This document shows, piece by piece, positions 34,401 through 45,667 of a stretch of 64,000 nt of DNA. The position numbers and the translations under genes are program-made. Below the pieces are notes generated by a model. That model saw nothing but the letters and a program-made list of their open reading frames with translations. It was not told where the DNA came from and did not search any database. This DNA is from Paracentrotus lividus (Eukaryota; Echinodermata; Echinoidea; Camarodonta; Echinidae), in contig CALNVZ010000174.1 in NCBI GenBank assembly GCA_940671915.1, forward strand, positions 23,117,401 to 23,181,400, in the 5' to 3' direction. How positions within the stretch are numbered: the first letter of the stretch is position 1; every line of letters begins with the position of its first letter.

Positions 34401-37400
34401 GTAAAAAGTAAATCCAAATACAACAAATTTGCAAAAAGATATACTCTCGCAAATCTCTGTCTTGAAGCAAAATCATGAAAATATATGGACGCAAAATATA
34501 TGGCGGGCACAGAATGCACTTTCGAATTGGGAGAGGAATTTCCTTTAGCTTAAAATAAGCCAATTCCCTACTCTTTCATCCAATCAGAATTATGAAATAA
34601 ACACATGGTATTATTCAAAATAGAAGTCAATAGAGTAAATTTAAAATCTCTTGTTTTTACAATAAAGTAAAGTGGAAACTCTATTTACCAGATATAACAA
34701 CCAATTTCTCAAAAGTCAAAATGATGAAATCAATTTGTTTTGTCTTCTATTGTTTATTGACCACTGATGTAGCAAGATACTTGATATAATGAGCAAAATC
34801 TTCTGATCCTAAAGACCTCATTTAAAAGAGTTTTTACTATATTCACAGCAAGGCCAATGTCAACTTATAAAAGCAATATGAATCTAGTTGTGTGGGTAAA
34901 AATGTATCTCAAATTTGTAGAAATAAATGTTCAAGAAAATTTAATTATATCAACTTTAAGATTGATATTCATGATATACTTTTGTACAAAGATTATCTGT
35001 CTCTCTGGATATGATACAGAGAAAACTAAATATTTGTAAGTTCTAGCTCAAAGGAGGCATGAAAAGTTGTTCTTTGACTTGCTTTCACCTATCACATTGG
35101 CTGTACATTAAAGAATGACCAGGATATCCACTTTGGATTAATAATGCCTATTGTAATGGTTGCTTGGCACAGAAGACTGTGTTCCTAATCTCTCTTTTGT
35201 GCCTCAAAATGTGCAATCCTACCATACTATTCATAATCACGAGGAACATCTATTAAGGCGCGGTCCCACTGGCTTTTTAGGATGATTTGCGTATGAATTG
35301 TGGATTGTTTGTTTTTGTTTTTTGTTGCGGATGAACGAAATTTGTATACGCAACTCATGCGCAATTAATCCTCCTGCCAGTGGGACCGGGCCTTTAGACC
35401 TTTCAATGTTAAATTGCATGAAAGAACAGGGGATATAAGTCTTAGAAGTTTTGGCTGGTTGGTTGATTTAATTTACCTGACTGCTAAAAAAGCAGTTAAT
35501 GCCTTTAAGTAAGCAACAAGGGAGCCTACAGCTTTAAGTCCTATCACAGGAACTTGGTATTGGGGATTAATGCCTTACCAAAGGGCACTAGTGCATCAAA
35601 TGATCTACTGACTGAGCTATCATGCCACCCTAAAAATGATAAGATACTAAATACATAAAATAAGATGTTTCCATCTTATTTTCAGTGACAGGGTCTATGT
35701 GAAATCCTTAATCTAAATACATGTAGATTGTTTCATCAGTTCCAGTTCATATGTAACCAACTGACTGATATTGGAATTGCTAACCACTAAAAGTGCATGC
35801 TGTAACCACATGGTCAGCACACGGACAAAAAGCAAGACCACTTTTATAGTCATGATCAGTCATAAATATCTTAAAGGGATGCAGTAACATTGAATGATTT
35901 TCAAATCACATTTTATTTTGCCAACATAATCATAAACACTTAGGTCAGTCTGGTATCTCTTAAAAATTGCAAGCTAATTGCTTGCTTTACCTTCGAGATA
36001 CCAATGATTTCAAACTCAAATTTTATAAACCAACCCCGGATGGTTTACAAAACCATGTGCTTTTTCCACATAGCACAACATACACCCATTTCCTGTTGTA
36101 TAGTCCTCGTCCCTAGCGGCCTGCTGAGCTGGCAGCAGAGGGTAATGGTGTTCGGCTGTATGCTTGGCATTGTTTGTTACACTGTTTTAAGGTAGTAAAT
36201 GACTTCCATTTGATCGAAACTTTCAGTAGTTTGCTTTTACTCTTGGAACAATATAATTTTATTAATCTTGATCTAATTGCTCTTGTTTTTGAAAGTTACT
36301 CAATCCCTTTAATGATTATTAATATCACGATTTTGAAAACCCATACATTTTTGGCTGTTTATTCATCCTTCTGAATACTACCATACCATACTAACATGAT
36401 TGGATTCAATCATACCTCTACAAAATTACTCAATCCAGGGGTGATATTCACTCTTGAAAAAAAATAGACATACCGTACTTAAGAGAGGGAGCGAAGCGAC
36501 AGAGGGGAGGGGGAGGGTGTGGGAGGGGGGTGTCCCCCCTTCCACGGTAGGGACTTTTTGCATTTTGGGACTCTAAATTGTGCAATTTTGTGCATACCTG
36601 GAGAAAAAAAAATTATAATAAATTAAAAAATAAATAAATAAATAAATAAAATCAATTCTGATTAAATCATAGGAAGGATCACCTCTGTCAATCCCTTCAA
36701 AGGGAATCTAGTAGTGGGAAGACGTGGGGAAAATGAAGAAAATTATTGTGAGCTTTCCTGTTATTTTTATGCTATTTGGGAAGTGTATCATTATAAAAAG
36801 CTCCACAATAAAAGATTGCTCTTCAATTGCCCCAATAGAGATAATATGATCTAAAATATACCAAAACAGCTGGTGTGTTCGGGTAACAATGTGTCGTGTT
36901 CATCCAAGCGTAAAGACATACCACACAAAAATGGTACCAAAAGATGTGGGAGGAGTTACTCTTTCAGAATATGTAAAATAAGTGAAGATGCTAGTACTAG
37001 ATGTTCGTATGTTACATTTTTACCCTCTATTTCTCAAAACTGATTTGATGTAACATAGGAACTTCTAGTACTAGCATCTTCAATTTCACTTTAAGCTGAC
37101 ACTGACCTTGGTTTCATCACATGCCCAATGGTTTGTGAAGGGTAGGAGATGACCAACATGGTCAAACCCATGGTGCTGAGGTAGATGATTCCCATCTTTA
37201 TGAGAAAATTCATTGATACCTACAATAAAAACAAAAATAGATATTTACATGGCATTAGGCATTTACAATTGAGGCCAAAAGTTTACATACACCTGGTAAG
37301 AAAAGATTTTTTAGTTAGGCATCATTTGTTTTGATGAAGATGGTACATGGTATCTATTTTGTTTGTAGAGAGTATGTTTTCATAAGAGATATTTAGAAAC

Positions 37401-38463
37401 ATATATATGGTTGATCTTATTTCAGTTTGAATAAATTCATCGATACCTGTAACGGAATCAAAGAAAAATAGGCTTTTATATAACCATCTGTACATAATAA
37501 ATTTGAGGTAAACTGGGAAAGACAAAGAAGCAAAGAGTGTTAAATTGATACTCTCATCAACTGTCTCACAAGCGTTAATCACTCAGTATATCCACTAGTC
37601 CAGTATCTGCACAGGTTTGATGTCCAAGATGCCAATTTCAAGAATTTTGCAAGCAATAAATTGTAAATTGTTTAGAAGTATTAATTGTTGGGTAACATTA
37701 CTTAGAACAAATTTTCACAAATAGCTGGGCTGTTTGGTGTGCAACTTTTGTGAAGTTCAAATAAAAAAGAAGTTTCATATTTCTTAAGTATCCAGACATC
37801 CACCCACCACCCACCCCCACCCCCACCCAATCCAATAACGTCGTCCAAAATATGTATCTCATTTTAAACCTATAAATATGTATATATCTGTTCAGCTTTA
37901 TGCCTAATAAATGTTGAGGAAAAAAAGGTATTTCTACATACAAAATCTCCATACCCTGATGCCACTTGCCAACTATACCAGTGTGGTAACCCTGTTTCTT
38001 TAGCATTTCAGCGATGGTTATTTCTGACTTCGGGAGTCCGTAGCTTGAAGCCATCTCAAATACTCTAGCTGGTCCATACAGTCCCACACGTACTGGAAGG
38101 CGTCCTGAATGAAATCAAAATACATTAAAAATATGATTTCAGTAAGAGTTCAAAAACTAAAATTGATCTTTCATTGGTACACAGATAATATCAATACCAT
38201 ATAACAGTAGATTGAAATAGATGACACTTGGGGTGGGGGCAACTCAAATATTATAAAGAAACTTACACATGTACATCTAGATAGTGATATTCCAATGACG
38301 GTACATATATGAACCAGTGGAAGAAGAATTTGTGATGACAATGATGAATGTAACAAACCAAAAAGCACTCTTCAATTTGAGAGGTAGAGAGCATATTTTC
38401 CCTCATAATATCATGGCGGTCGCCAGAGAAGTTGCGGAGGGTGTGAATGCACCCCCCCCCCCC

Positions 38464-38500
<37 letters not shown>

Positions 38501-39820
38501 AAAGAAAAAAAAAAAAAGAGTTAAAAATGATCGATGGAAGGCTGACCTGCTTGACAGATTGAACCCTACTCCTATGGCCAATAAATAATGACCTTCTTGA
38601 TGGCTTAAAGGCGAAAAATTTCAACCCCCCCCCCACCCCCGCTTATCAAAACGCATGCTAATGTTCCTAAAGTTGCTAATGTGCCTTAAAAACTAGTATC
38701 TATTTTAAATTAGTACTCTTCAGGTGAAAGATGGTGCTATTGCAAACCATAGATCCCCATCCATGACATTTCCACATAACCATATCCCTCTTTTCATGTA
38801 TGTAAATACAAATTTACTTTAATATTGTACTGCTCATGAAATAAGTAAATGATTTGGCACTCAAATGGTTGACATAGTAATAAAATTCAAATGATGAAAC
38901 TGAGGAAGAATAAAGTAAGCAAAGAGATTCACCTGTTAGCATAGCACCTCTGCTAGGGCTACACAGAGTGGCAGGACTGTACCATCTGCTAAACTTCATG
39001 CCTTCATGAGCCATCTGATCAATGGGACCAGACTCTTGACTGGGATGGCCATATGATTCAAGATCTCCATACCTACATCAAAACAAGCAATTTAGTACAT
39101 ATGCATTATTCAATTTGAGCATATATATTCCATATTTTGATGTGTTATCTTGACGTTATAATCAGCCATTTGCAGACATGTATACATTGTGTTTTTTGTA
39201 TCTATCATTTTTTTCTACAATAAAGACCCTTTCCGATTAGATAAAGCTTAGATAGCTGTAGGGTGACAATTTGTTAAGAATTGTAATAACTAAGCCCTAT
39301 CCATACATATTAATATTACATACAAGAAATGTATGACATTTGTCGAGCTGAAATTTGGACTGTGACCCTTTTCATTTATAAAAGCATTTCTAATTTCTTC
39401 AATTTATCACTGTCTTATAGTTATGTCACAGTTGAAATTGTTATTTCAATATACCAATTTCACTTTAGAACAAGGCAACTTATGGCAGCCATAGCTGAGG
39501 GGCTTCCAATGGGCTATGCAATGAGCCAGTTGAGCGTATGTCTGTGCATATATACATTTTCTTAAAACGCATACTGGAACCCCACCCCCCGCCACCAGTT
39601 AGAAATTTGCATAAAAAGACAGCACCGAAACCGAATTGGTCAATAGAAGTCCTTCTTTAACATACCCCATGTCATCTGCAAGAAAAAGAAGTATGTTTTG
39701 TCTGTCTAGAGGCTGCCTATTTTGGTGATGCTTTACACCATCTAATACAGGATATCAGGACTACAGCACAATACCATGCTCTCCAGGATGCCATTTTGTC
39801 ATCAAAATGCACACCTGTAG
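31401..39820 (-). CDS. Sulfatase, steryl-sulfatase/arylsulfatase D-E-F-H type, seven exons
   Basis: Coding exons (minus strand, GT-AG, phases agree): 39666-39794, 38933-39072, 37955-38104, 37107-37219, 34057-34279, 33467-33631, 31401-32053; about 523 residues. Exon 1 encodes a signal peptide and LFLADDMG (metal Asp pair). Exon 2 has [11 protein letters not shown], whose Cys (about residue 80) is the formylglycine precursor. Exon 3 ends GKWH (catalytic Lys/His). Exon 5 has NDTIIQQP and QVHTD (His); exon 6 SDHG (metal Asp); exon 7 [10 protein letters not shown] (Lys), GIRVPG and a Cys-rich tail typical of the STS subfamily. The enzyme should hydrolyse sulfate esters in the secretory pathway or outside the cell. 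The STS membrane hairpin between GKWH and NDTIIQQP is absent. Exon 1 has a 1-base frameshift near 39718. The exact substrate cannot be told. Confidence 0.85.
32262..32983. mobile_element. Element with TTAACCC terminus, copy B (inverted, left-truncated)
   Basis: Reverse-complement relative of 29567-30272. It shares the GAAAAAAGTCAT.-A/T-rich-GCATAAATTAGCAT path and ends GGGTTAA at 32983 after a C run. The opposite end lacks the TTAACCC terminus. It lies in the last intron of the sulfatase gene, so copies A and B flank the last exon in opposite orientations. Confidence 0.65.
34665..34835 (-). repeat. Short repeat related to 49035-49135
   Basis: AGTGGAAACTCTATTTA near the left and CTTGATATAATGAGCAAAAT...GACCTCATTT near the right match, in part inverted, the AGTGGAAACACTTTATTATA...GGTCATTGGGACC...CTTGTTATATCAG unit in the TBCC 3' region. 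Probably a small foldback element in sulfatase intron 4. Confidence 0.4.
35254..35396. mobile_element. Short foldback MITE, 143 bp
   Basis: Ends TAAGGCGCGGTCCCACTGGC and GCCAGTGGGACCGGGCCTTTA are inverted repeats (one or two mismatches). The pairing resumes inside, AGGATGATTTGCGTATG against CATGCGCAATTAATCCT, so almost the whole element can fold. It lies in sulfatase intron 4. Confidence 0.85.
35455..35632 (-). repeat. tRNA-derived SINE
   Basis: On the minus strand it begins GGTGGCATGATAGCTCAGTC, an A-box-like tRNA head, then has GTGCCCTTTGGTAAGGCATT, resembling the conserved middle block (GCCCTT..GCAAGGCA) seen in several metazoan SINEs. The tail at the left end is unclear. Confidence 0.5.
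35871..36312. mobile_element. TTAA-type MITE, copy B
   Basis: Starts TTAAAGGGATGCAGTAAC and ends GTTACTCAATCCCTTTAA; same family as 30831-31276. Both terminal TTAA are intact here. It lies in sulfatase intron 4. Confidence 0.8.
37268..37310. repeat. Tc1-type terminal repeat fragment
   Basis: GAGGCCAAAAGTTTACATAC followed by ACCTGGTAAG matches the terminal motif style of Tc1/mariner elements. No partner end or transposase was found nearby. Confidence 0.5.
38450..38640. repeat. C-run/A-run repeat with CCCTACTCCTATGGC block
   Basis: A poly-C run joined to a long poly-A run (38450-38498) is followed by GACCTGCTTGACAGATTGAA and CCCTACTCCTATGGCC. A relative is at about 19600-19720 (GACTGACCCAACCCTACCCC, then TATGGC), and C-run/A-run junctions also occur at 11884 and 56231. 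Probably a SINE-like family, in sulfatase intron 2. Confidence 0.45.
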
Positions 39821-41519
39821 CTGTAGAAAGAGACAAGATAAGGAGAGAAAAAGATTAAGGGTCATTCCATCTGGATTCACCCAATGGGTTTGCACCCTAC
39901 CATCTCAGAATTAGCTCAAATTTGGTACACATAAAATTTAACATTACCTTTCCATGAAACAAAAAAAATTAGCGTAAACAGTCCGTCGGTTTCCGAGCTA
40001 TGGCCCGCCCTTTTTGATCTGTTTTTGGCAAAAGTGGGTGTGACCTCCATTTCAACGGCACAATGCGCCTGAACTGGTTGACCAATTTTTGTGAAAACTG
40101 GTACCATTCAAAAGGAAATTCAAAGAGGAATTCAAAAATGTTATCAAAAATATTATTGGAGCAATTTAAAGTGCTATGACCTTTGACCTTTCCTTTAACC
40201 TTGATTTTGACCCCCAGACGAATAATATTTTTTACTTGATTTTATGTATGTTAATTGTCAGTATAATATTACATAACATGTAAATATCTAGGATGATATT
40301 TATTTCGTCACCTTTAAAAACTCTTAAATGTAATTTTCAAAGTTACTGTTACCCCCACATAGTGATATTTGTGTTGTAATGTGTGTACAAGTCTCCATTA
40401 TAGGCTTACTTGAATACTTCCAAACTGAAGGTAAATTACATTAAATTAAAACAGGATACTAAACTTTTCAGGTAAATAAGGAAACATTAACACAATAACA
40501 ATGTATACATGTACGTATTAGGACTCCATTTGCTTATGAATAGAGACATTTGTTCAGCCCTTTTGATTGGGGTGCAATAGTATACATACAAATTTATCAG
40601 AAATCTGCGGTTTTTGACAGAAAAAAATGCTTCCTACATGTAGTCAGCTCTAGTTCCCAAACTGGATACATCCTTGAGATCTTTGAAGCAACAGAAACAG
40701 ATATGGAATACTTTAATGGTATTTGATTGTAATGTTACTCTCAGTTGAAAGTATTCATGTATAATGGAGTCTGTACCAGGCCCGTAACTAGGATTTTACG
40801 GGGGGTTCGACATCTGAAAAAGTGGACCTTTTTCAAAGATTTTTTTTTTCGAGCGCGAAGCGCGAGCAGAAATTTTGAGTTAACTTTGAGTATAATAATG
40901 CATTATCATGATTATAGACTCTATTTAGAGCTAAAAACTGGCGTTAATTGTGCATTATATAGTCTCTACTTATAGTATCCGCGAGCGCGAAGCGCGAGCT
41001 GAAATTTTAAGAATCTTAATGGCTTTTCTTTTTATTGTTCATTGAGTAATGAATATATAGGAATACGAGCGCGAAGCGCGAGCTCAAAAATTTTTTAGAC
41101 AAAATTGGGTAAGGGTAATATAGAGCCTATTTAGTATCGGCCGCGAGCTGAAGTTTTGAGCTAAACATCGTGCCTTATAGACTCTTTCTAGGATCCATAC
41201 TGAAGATACATAATACTTTTGGCTCATTAATAATCTTTGCTATGAATATTTTGTGAGCTGCAAACACCTAGGCCTCCCCCAATCTAGCCCAAACACAATT
41301 ACACACAATTCTTTTGACAAAAGGTTTGTTCTCCAGCAGAGAGCACTGGTCCAACCCTTTTTTTAAAAATACTTATTGTTTGTTAATTTTACAGTTCGAG
41401 GTCGCGTAGTGACCGAGCAGGAAAATTTGGGGTTTTAAAAGACATATGAAAGTAAAGAAAGGAGCACTTTTTGTCCCCGCCGAACGTGTTTGAGCAGGGG
41501 ACTATGAAACGGGCTCCGT

Positions 41520-41590
41520 ACGTGTGTGTGTCCGTCATCGTAATCCGTCCGTCCATCCGTCCGTCCATCCGTCCGTCCGTCCGTGCGTTC
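41520..41590. repeat. (TCCG)n-type microsatellite
   Basis: Runs of CCGTCCGTCCATCCGTCCGT immediately before the tandem array. Confidence 0.85.
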
Positions 41591-41599
41591 CGTATGTGA

Positions 41600-43075
41600 C
41601 CAAAATCTTCAATTTGCCTACTCCTTCACATTTTTTCATCCGATTTCAATTCCGTTAGCTTTATATGATAAGCACTAGGTGATGGCTTCTAAACTTCCTC
41701 ACAGAATTTGACCTTTGACCCTGAATTTTGACTTTATTGTACATTGTACAAAATGCTAGCTCCTTCGCCATTTTTCATCCGATTTCGATTTTGTTTGCTT
41801 TAGATATAGCACTAGGTGAGGACTACCAAAACTTCCTCACGGAATTTTGACTTTTGACCCCTTTGACCTTTGACCTTGATTTTTTGACCTATATTTGTAC
41901 ATTGGTTACAAAATGCTACTCCTTCGCCATTTTTCATCCGATTCGATTTTGGTTTGCGTTTTTTATGATATCGCACTACGTGAGGACTACAAACTTCCTC
42001 ACGGATTTCGACTTTTTGACCCTTTGACCTTTGACCTGATTTTTGACCTATATTGTACATTGGTTACAAAATGCTACTTCCTTCGTCACATTTTTCATTC
42101 CGATTTTATTTTGTTTGCTTTATGATATAGCACTAGGTGTGACTACAAAACTTCCTCACGGAATTTGATTTTTGACCCCTTTGACCTTTGACCTTGATTT
42201 TTGACCTATATTGTACATTGGTTACAAAATGCTACTCCTTCGCCATTTTTCATCCGATTTCGATTTTGTTTGCTTTATGATATAGCACTAGGTGAGGACT
42301 ACAAAACTTCCTCACGGAATTTTGACTTTTGAACCCTTTGACCTTTGACCTTGATTTTTGACCTATATTGTACATTGGTTACAAAATGCTACTCCTTCGC
42401 ATCATTTTTCATACCGATTTCGATTTTGTTTGGCTTTATGATATAGCACTAGGTGTGGACTTACAAAATTCCTCACGGAATTTTGACTTTTGACCCCTTT
42501 GACCTTTTGACCTTGATTTTTGACCATATATTGTACATTGGTCACAAAATGCTACTCCTTCGCCATTTTTCATCCGATTTTGATTGCTTTATGTATAGCA
42601 CTAGGTGAGGACTACAAAAACATCTTTCACGGAATTTCGACTTTCACCCCTTTGACCTTTGACCTTGATTTTCGACCTATATTGTTAATTGGCTACAAAT
42701 GCTTGTACTCCTTCACCATTTTTCAATCCGATTTCAATTCCGCTTTGCTTTATTGTGATAGCACTTGGTGATGGCTACAATACTTTTCACAGAATTTTGA
42801 CCTTTGACCTTTGACCTGATTTTTGACCTATATTGTTTAATTGACTACAAAATGCTACTCCTTCGCCATTTTTTCATCTGATTTCGATTCCGTTTGCTTT
42901 AATATGAAGCACTAGGTGAGGACTACAAAACTTCTTCACAGAATTTTGACTTTTGAACCCTTTGACCTTGACTTTGACCTATATTGTCTTGGCTAGAAAA
43001 TGCTACTTCTTTGCCATTTTTTACCCGATTTCGATTCCGTTTGCTTTATGTGATAGCACTGATTGTGATATAATG
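41600..43075. repeat. ~155-bp tandem array, about ten units
   Basis: Each unit contains GCTACTCCTTCGCCATTTTT, CATCCGATTTCGATTTTG, TTTGCTTTATGATATAGCAC, TAGGTGAGGACTACAAAACT, TCCTCACGGAATTTTGAC and TTTGACCTTTGACCTTGATT. The CTCCTTCGCC mark recurs at about 41760, 41921, 42080, 42236, 42392, 42556, 42709, 42857 and 43004. Spacing is mostly 150-165 bp, with many 1-base indels. Confidence 0.9.
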
Positions 43076-44595
43076 GGAATTTTACATTATCGGCGGGGAC
43101 AATATATTACGCATTGCGTAATTACTAATCCACTTGTTAGTATTGTAAGTGATAACTTTTTAAGAAATGTTATTTTCCATGGGACTTTTAAAGAGTATGA
43201 AAGGCTTCTTTTTAGTATAAAAGGGGCACTTTTAGAGTGCATGAAAAAAAAATGGGGGCAACTATGTCCCTGCCCCCCCCCGTTCTACCACCTCTGTTAG
43301 ACCCCAATATCCTCAAGCGCGAAGCGCGAGTAGAAAACTTTGAGCTCAAAATTGTAGTTTATTGTGGCATTATAGACCCTATTTAGTATCCCGCGAGGCG
43401 CGAAGCGCGAGCCGAAAAATTAGGGGTTTGTAAGATATATGGAGTAACAAGGGGCCCTTTTTAGTATTAAAAGTGCCCTTTTTTAAACAGAATTGCCCAC
43501 GGGACTTTCCAAAACTCTGAAAGGCTTCTTTTTAGCATAAAGAGGACATTTTTTTAGCTTAGTAAAGGGACACTTTTTGGTTATGAATAAGGGCACTTTA
43601 ATAGGGTGGATGAAAAAGTTGGGGTCACTGTGCCCCTGCCCTCCCCCGGTTCCACCGCCTCCCTGCCACTTAGGGCTTATTATGTTATATCATTTCCTAA
43701 CATTGAAGATAACTTCATTTAAAAATACAAAAATAGAACACAAATGCAAACGAAAACATTCCTGCGAAATGGTTTAAGGTAATTTCTGCGTAATTTGTTT
43801 GAAAAACATGATTATCATCCCCAAAATAAAATGTTGCGAGCGCGCAGCGGAGCAAAGATTTTACATGTAGGGGGACTGAAAGCAAAGTTTTAATCTTCCT
43901 TTCTGTATTCTATTCAAGTATCTGCTGCATTTCTGCAAAAAAGTGGGAGTTTTAATTTTTTTTTTTTTTTTTGGTCAGCGGACCCTGCTGGCCTGCGGGG
44001 GGGTTCGTTCGAACCCCCCGAACCCCCGGTTACGGGCCTGTTGTACACACATTACCAACAAAAAATTCACTATGTGGGGGTAAACAGTAACTTTGAAAAT
44101 TACACTTAAAAGAGTTTTTAAAGGTGAAGAAATGAAATATTCCTAGATATTTAACATGTTATGTTAATATTATACTGACAATTAACATACATAAAATCAA
44201 GTAAAAATATTATTCGTCGGGGGTCAAAATCAAGGTTAAAGGAAAGGTCAAAGGTCATAGCACTATTTAAATTGCTCCAATAATATTTTTGATAATTTTT
44301 GAATTCCTCTTTGAATTTCCTTTTAAATGGTACCAGTTTCACAAAAATTGGTCAACCAGTTCAGGCGCATTGTGCCGTTTAAATGGAAGGTCACACCACT
44401 TTTGCCAAAACAAATAAAAAGGCGGGCCATAGCTCGGAAACCGACGGACCGTTTACGCTATTTTTTTGGTTTCATGGAAAGGTAATGTTAAATTTTATGT
44501 GTACCAAATTTGAGCAAATTCTGAGACGGAAGGGTGCAAATTGCACTTTTCATTGGGTGAATTGGCATGGAATGAAATTGATGGATTGATAATGA

Positions 44596-45667
44596 TAGAC
44601 AATTCAGCACCTCAAAAAATATTCACCTTGGTGTATCTTTAAGTACTTAGTTTTAACTAATAACCAGGCTTAGCTGGGCTACCCTGATGAGGTACACACA
44701 ACATTTAAGGAAATTTTCTTACCAATATACACCTACGGCCTGGCAGATAAAGATTCAAGTCTTGCAAAAAAAAATATATTTGTGAAGTGGGCTTTGATAT
44801 GAACCGTAATGAGTGATAGTCTAACTTGAACACTAAGCTATCCAGTAGCAATATTAATAGAACAACACAAGGAGGGTCTCTATTTCAGAATTAGCTTCAA
44901 CTAAATCGAACAATCTAACTCCAAGTCAATTTCTGGGGTCAATTTATAGCAAAAATAAGTGACATCACACAATTGAAACTTTCATTATCTACATTTCTGT
45001 TGTCCTTTGTTTTGATGGATTTCCTTTAAAGTTTCACTAATATATTTCTTTAACTTCTTTATTAAAAAAAAACATAATGAAAAACAAAAACAAAACAATT
45101 GACTTTAACGTAGTCTAGACTTCTAACGTTACATACAATTTAAACGAAGTGAAGTCATTAAATCTATCAAATAGAATTCTGGCCTATACATAGTGTACAT
45201 ACATAAAAAGGACAATAATATTGGTTCAAAGAAAACAGGGTTATCACACTTAACTGTAGTAAGGGGGCTGGGTAGGCAGACACATGATGGATCTAACAAA
45301 AAATAAACCACTTTTTTGTGTTTTTTTTTTGTCTCAGCATTAAGTTTAAACCAAATTATATTTAACATGGCGTTTATCTTCATTAATATTTGTTCTCTGT
45401 AATATGTCCTATCATTTTTTGGTAAAAACTACAAAAAAATTGTTTGTAAACCATTGCAAATGGCTGGTCAAAACCGTCTGTCGCACACCCAACCCGTCCG
45501 GATAGACTCTAAGTTTAATAGACTACAAGACTCCAGGGCAGGGCCCAGTTTCTTGAAACCGTCATCATGTAGATCTAGATTTCTAAGTCTAAGTTCGTGG
45601 ACATCCCATTGAAACGCGTGTTAATTCTACAACACATGTTCCTATGGGTTGTCCAACAACTTATATG
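44596..45667. other. Intergenic, no gene seen
   Basis: No exon recognised. AGTGACATCACA...TTCACTAATA near 44960-45030 may be a fragment of the 11540/28690 repeat family. Confidence 0.4.

Larger units (their letters stand above)
40777..44040. mobile_element. Nested element with CAGGCCCGTAAC ends
   Basis: CAGGCCCGTAAC (40777-40788) and GTTACGGGCCTG (44029-44040) are perfect 12-bp inverted ends, flanked by TGTAC on the left and, one base out, TGTAC on the right. The interior has GAGCGCGAAGCGCGAGC hairpins (about 40853, 40983, 41068, 43315, 43398), GGCACTTTT-rich stretches, a CCGT run and a ~155-bp tandem array. No clear coding region. Confidence 0.65.
39858..44595. mobile_element. Large foldback element with ~540-bp terminal inverted repeats
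   Basis: Left arm about 39858-40393 and right arm about 44042-44595 are reverse complements with few mismatches. Shared blocks include GGTTTCCGAGCTATGGCCCG, the CAGTTCAGGCGCATTGTGCC region and CAAAGTTACTGTTACCCCCA. The arms hold AGGTCAAAGG/CCTTTGACCT words but no transposase. The middle is filled by a second, nested element (40777-44040) whose right end touches the inner edge of the right arm. The left end is only ~40 bp from the start of the sulfatase signal-peptide exon, so it may contribute upstream transcript or regulatory sequence. Confidence 0.8.

Noticed and set aside
41812-42771. Open frames on both strands of the 155-bp array
   Set aside because: Repeat-derived; frames shift between units.
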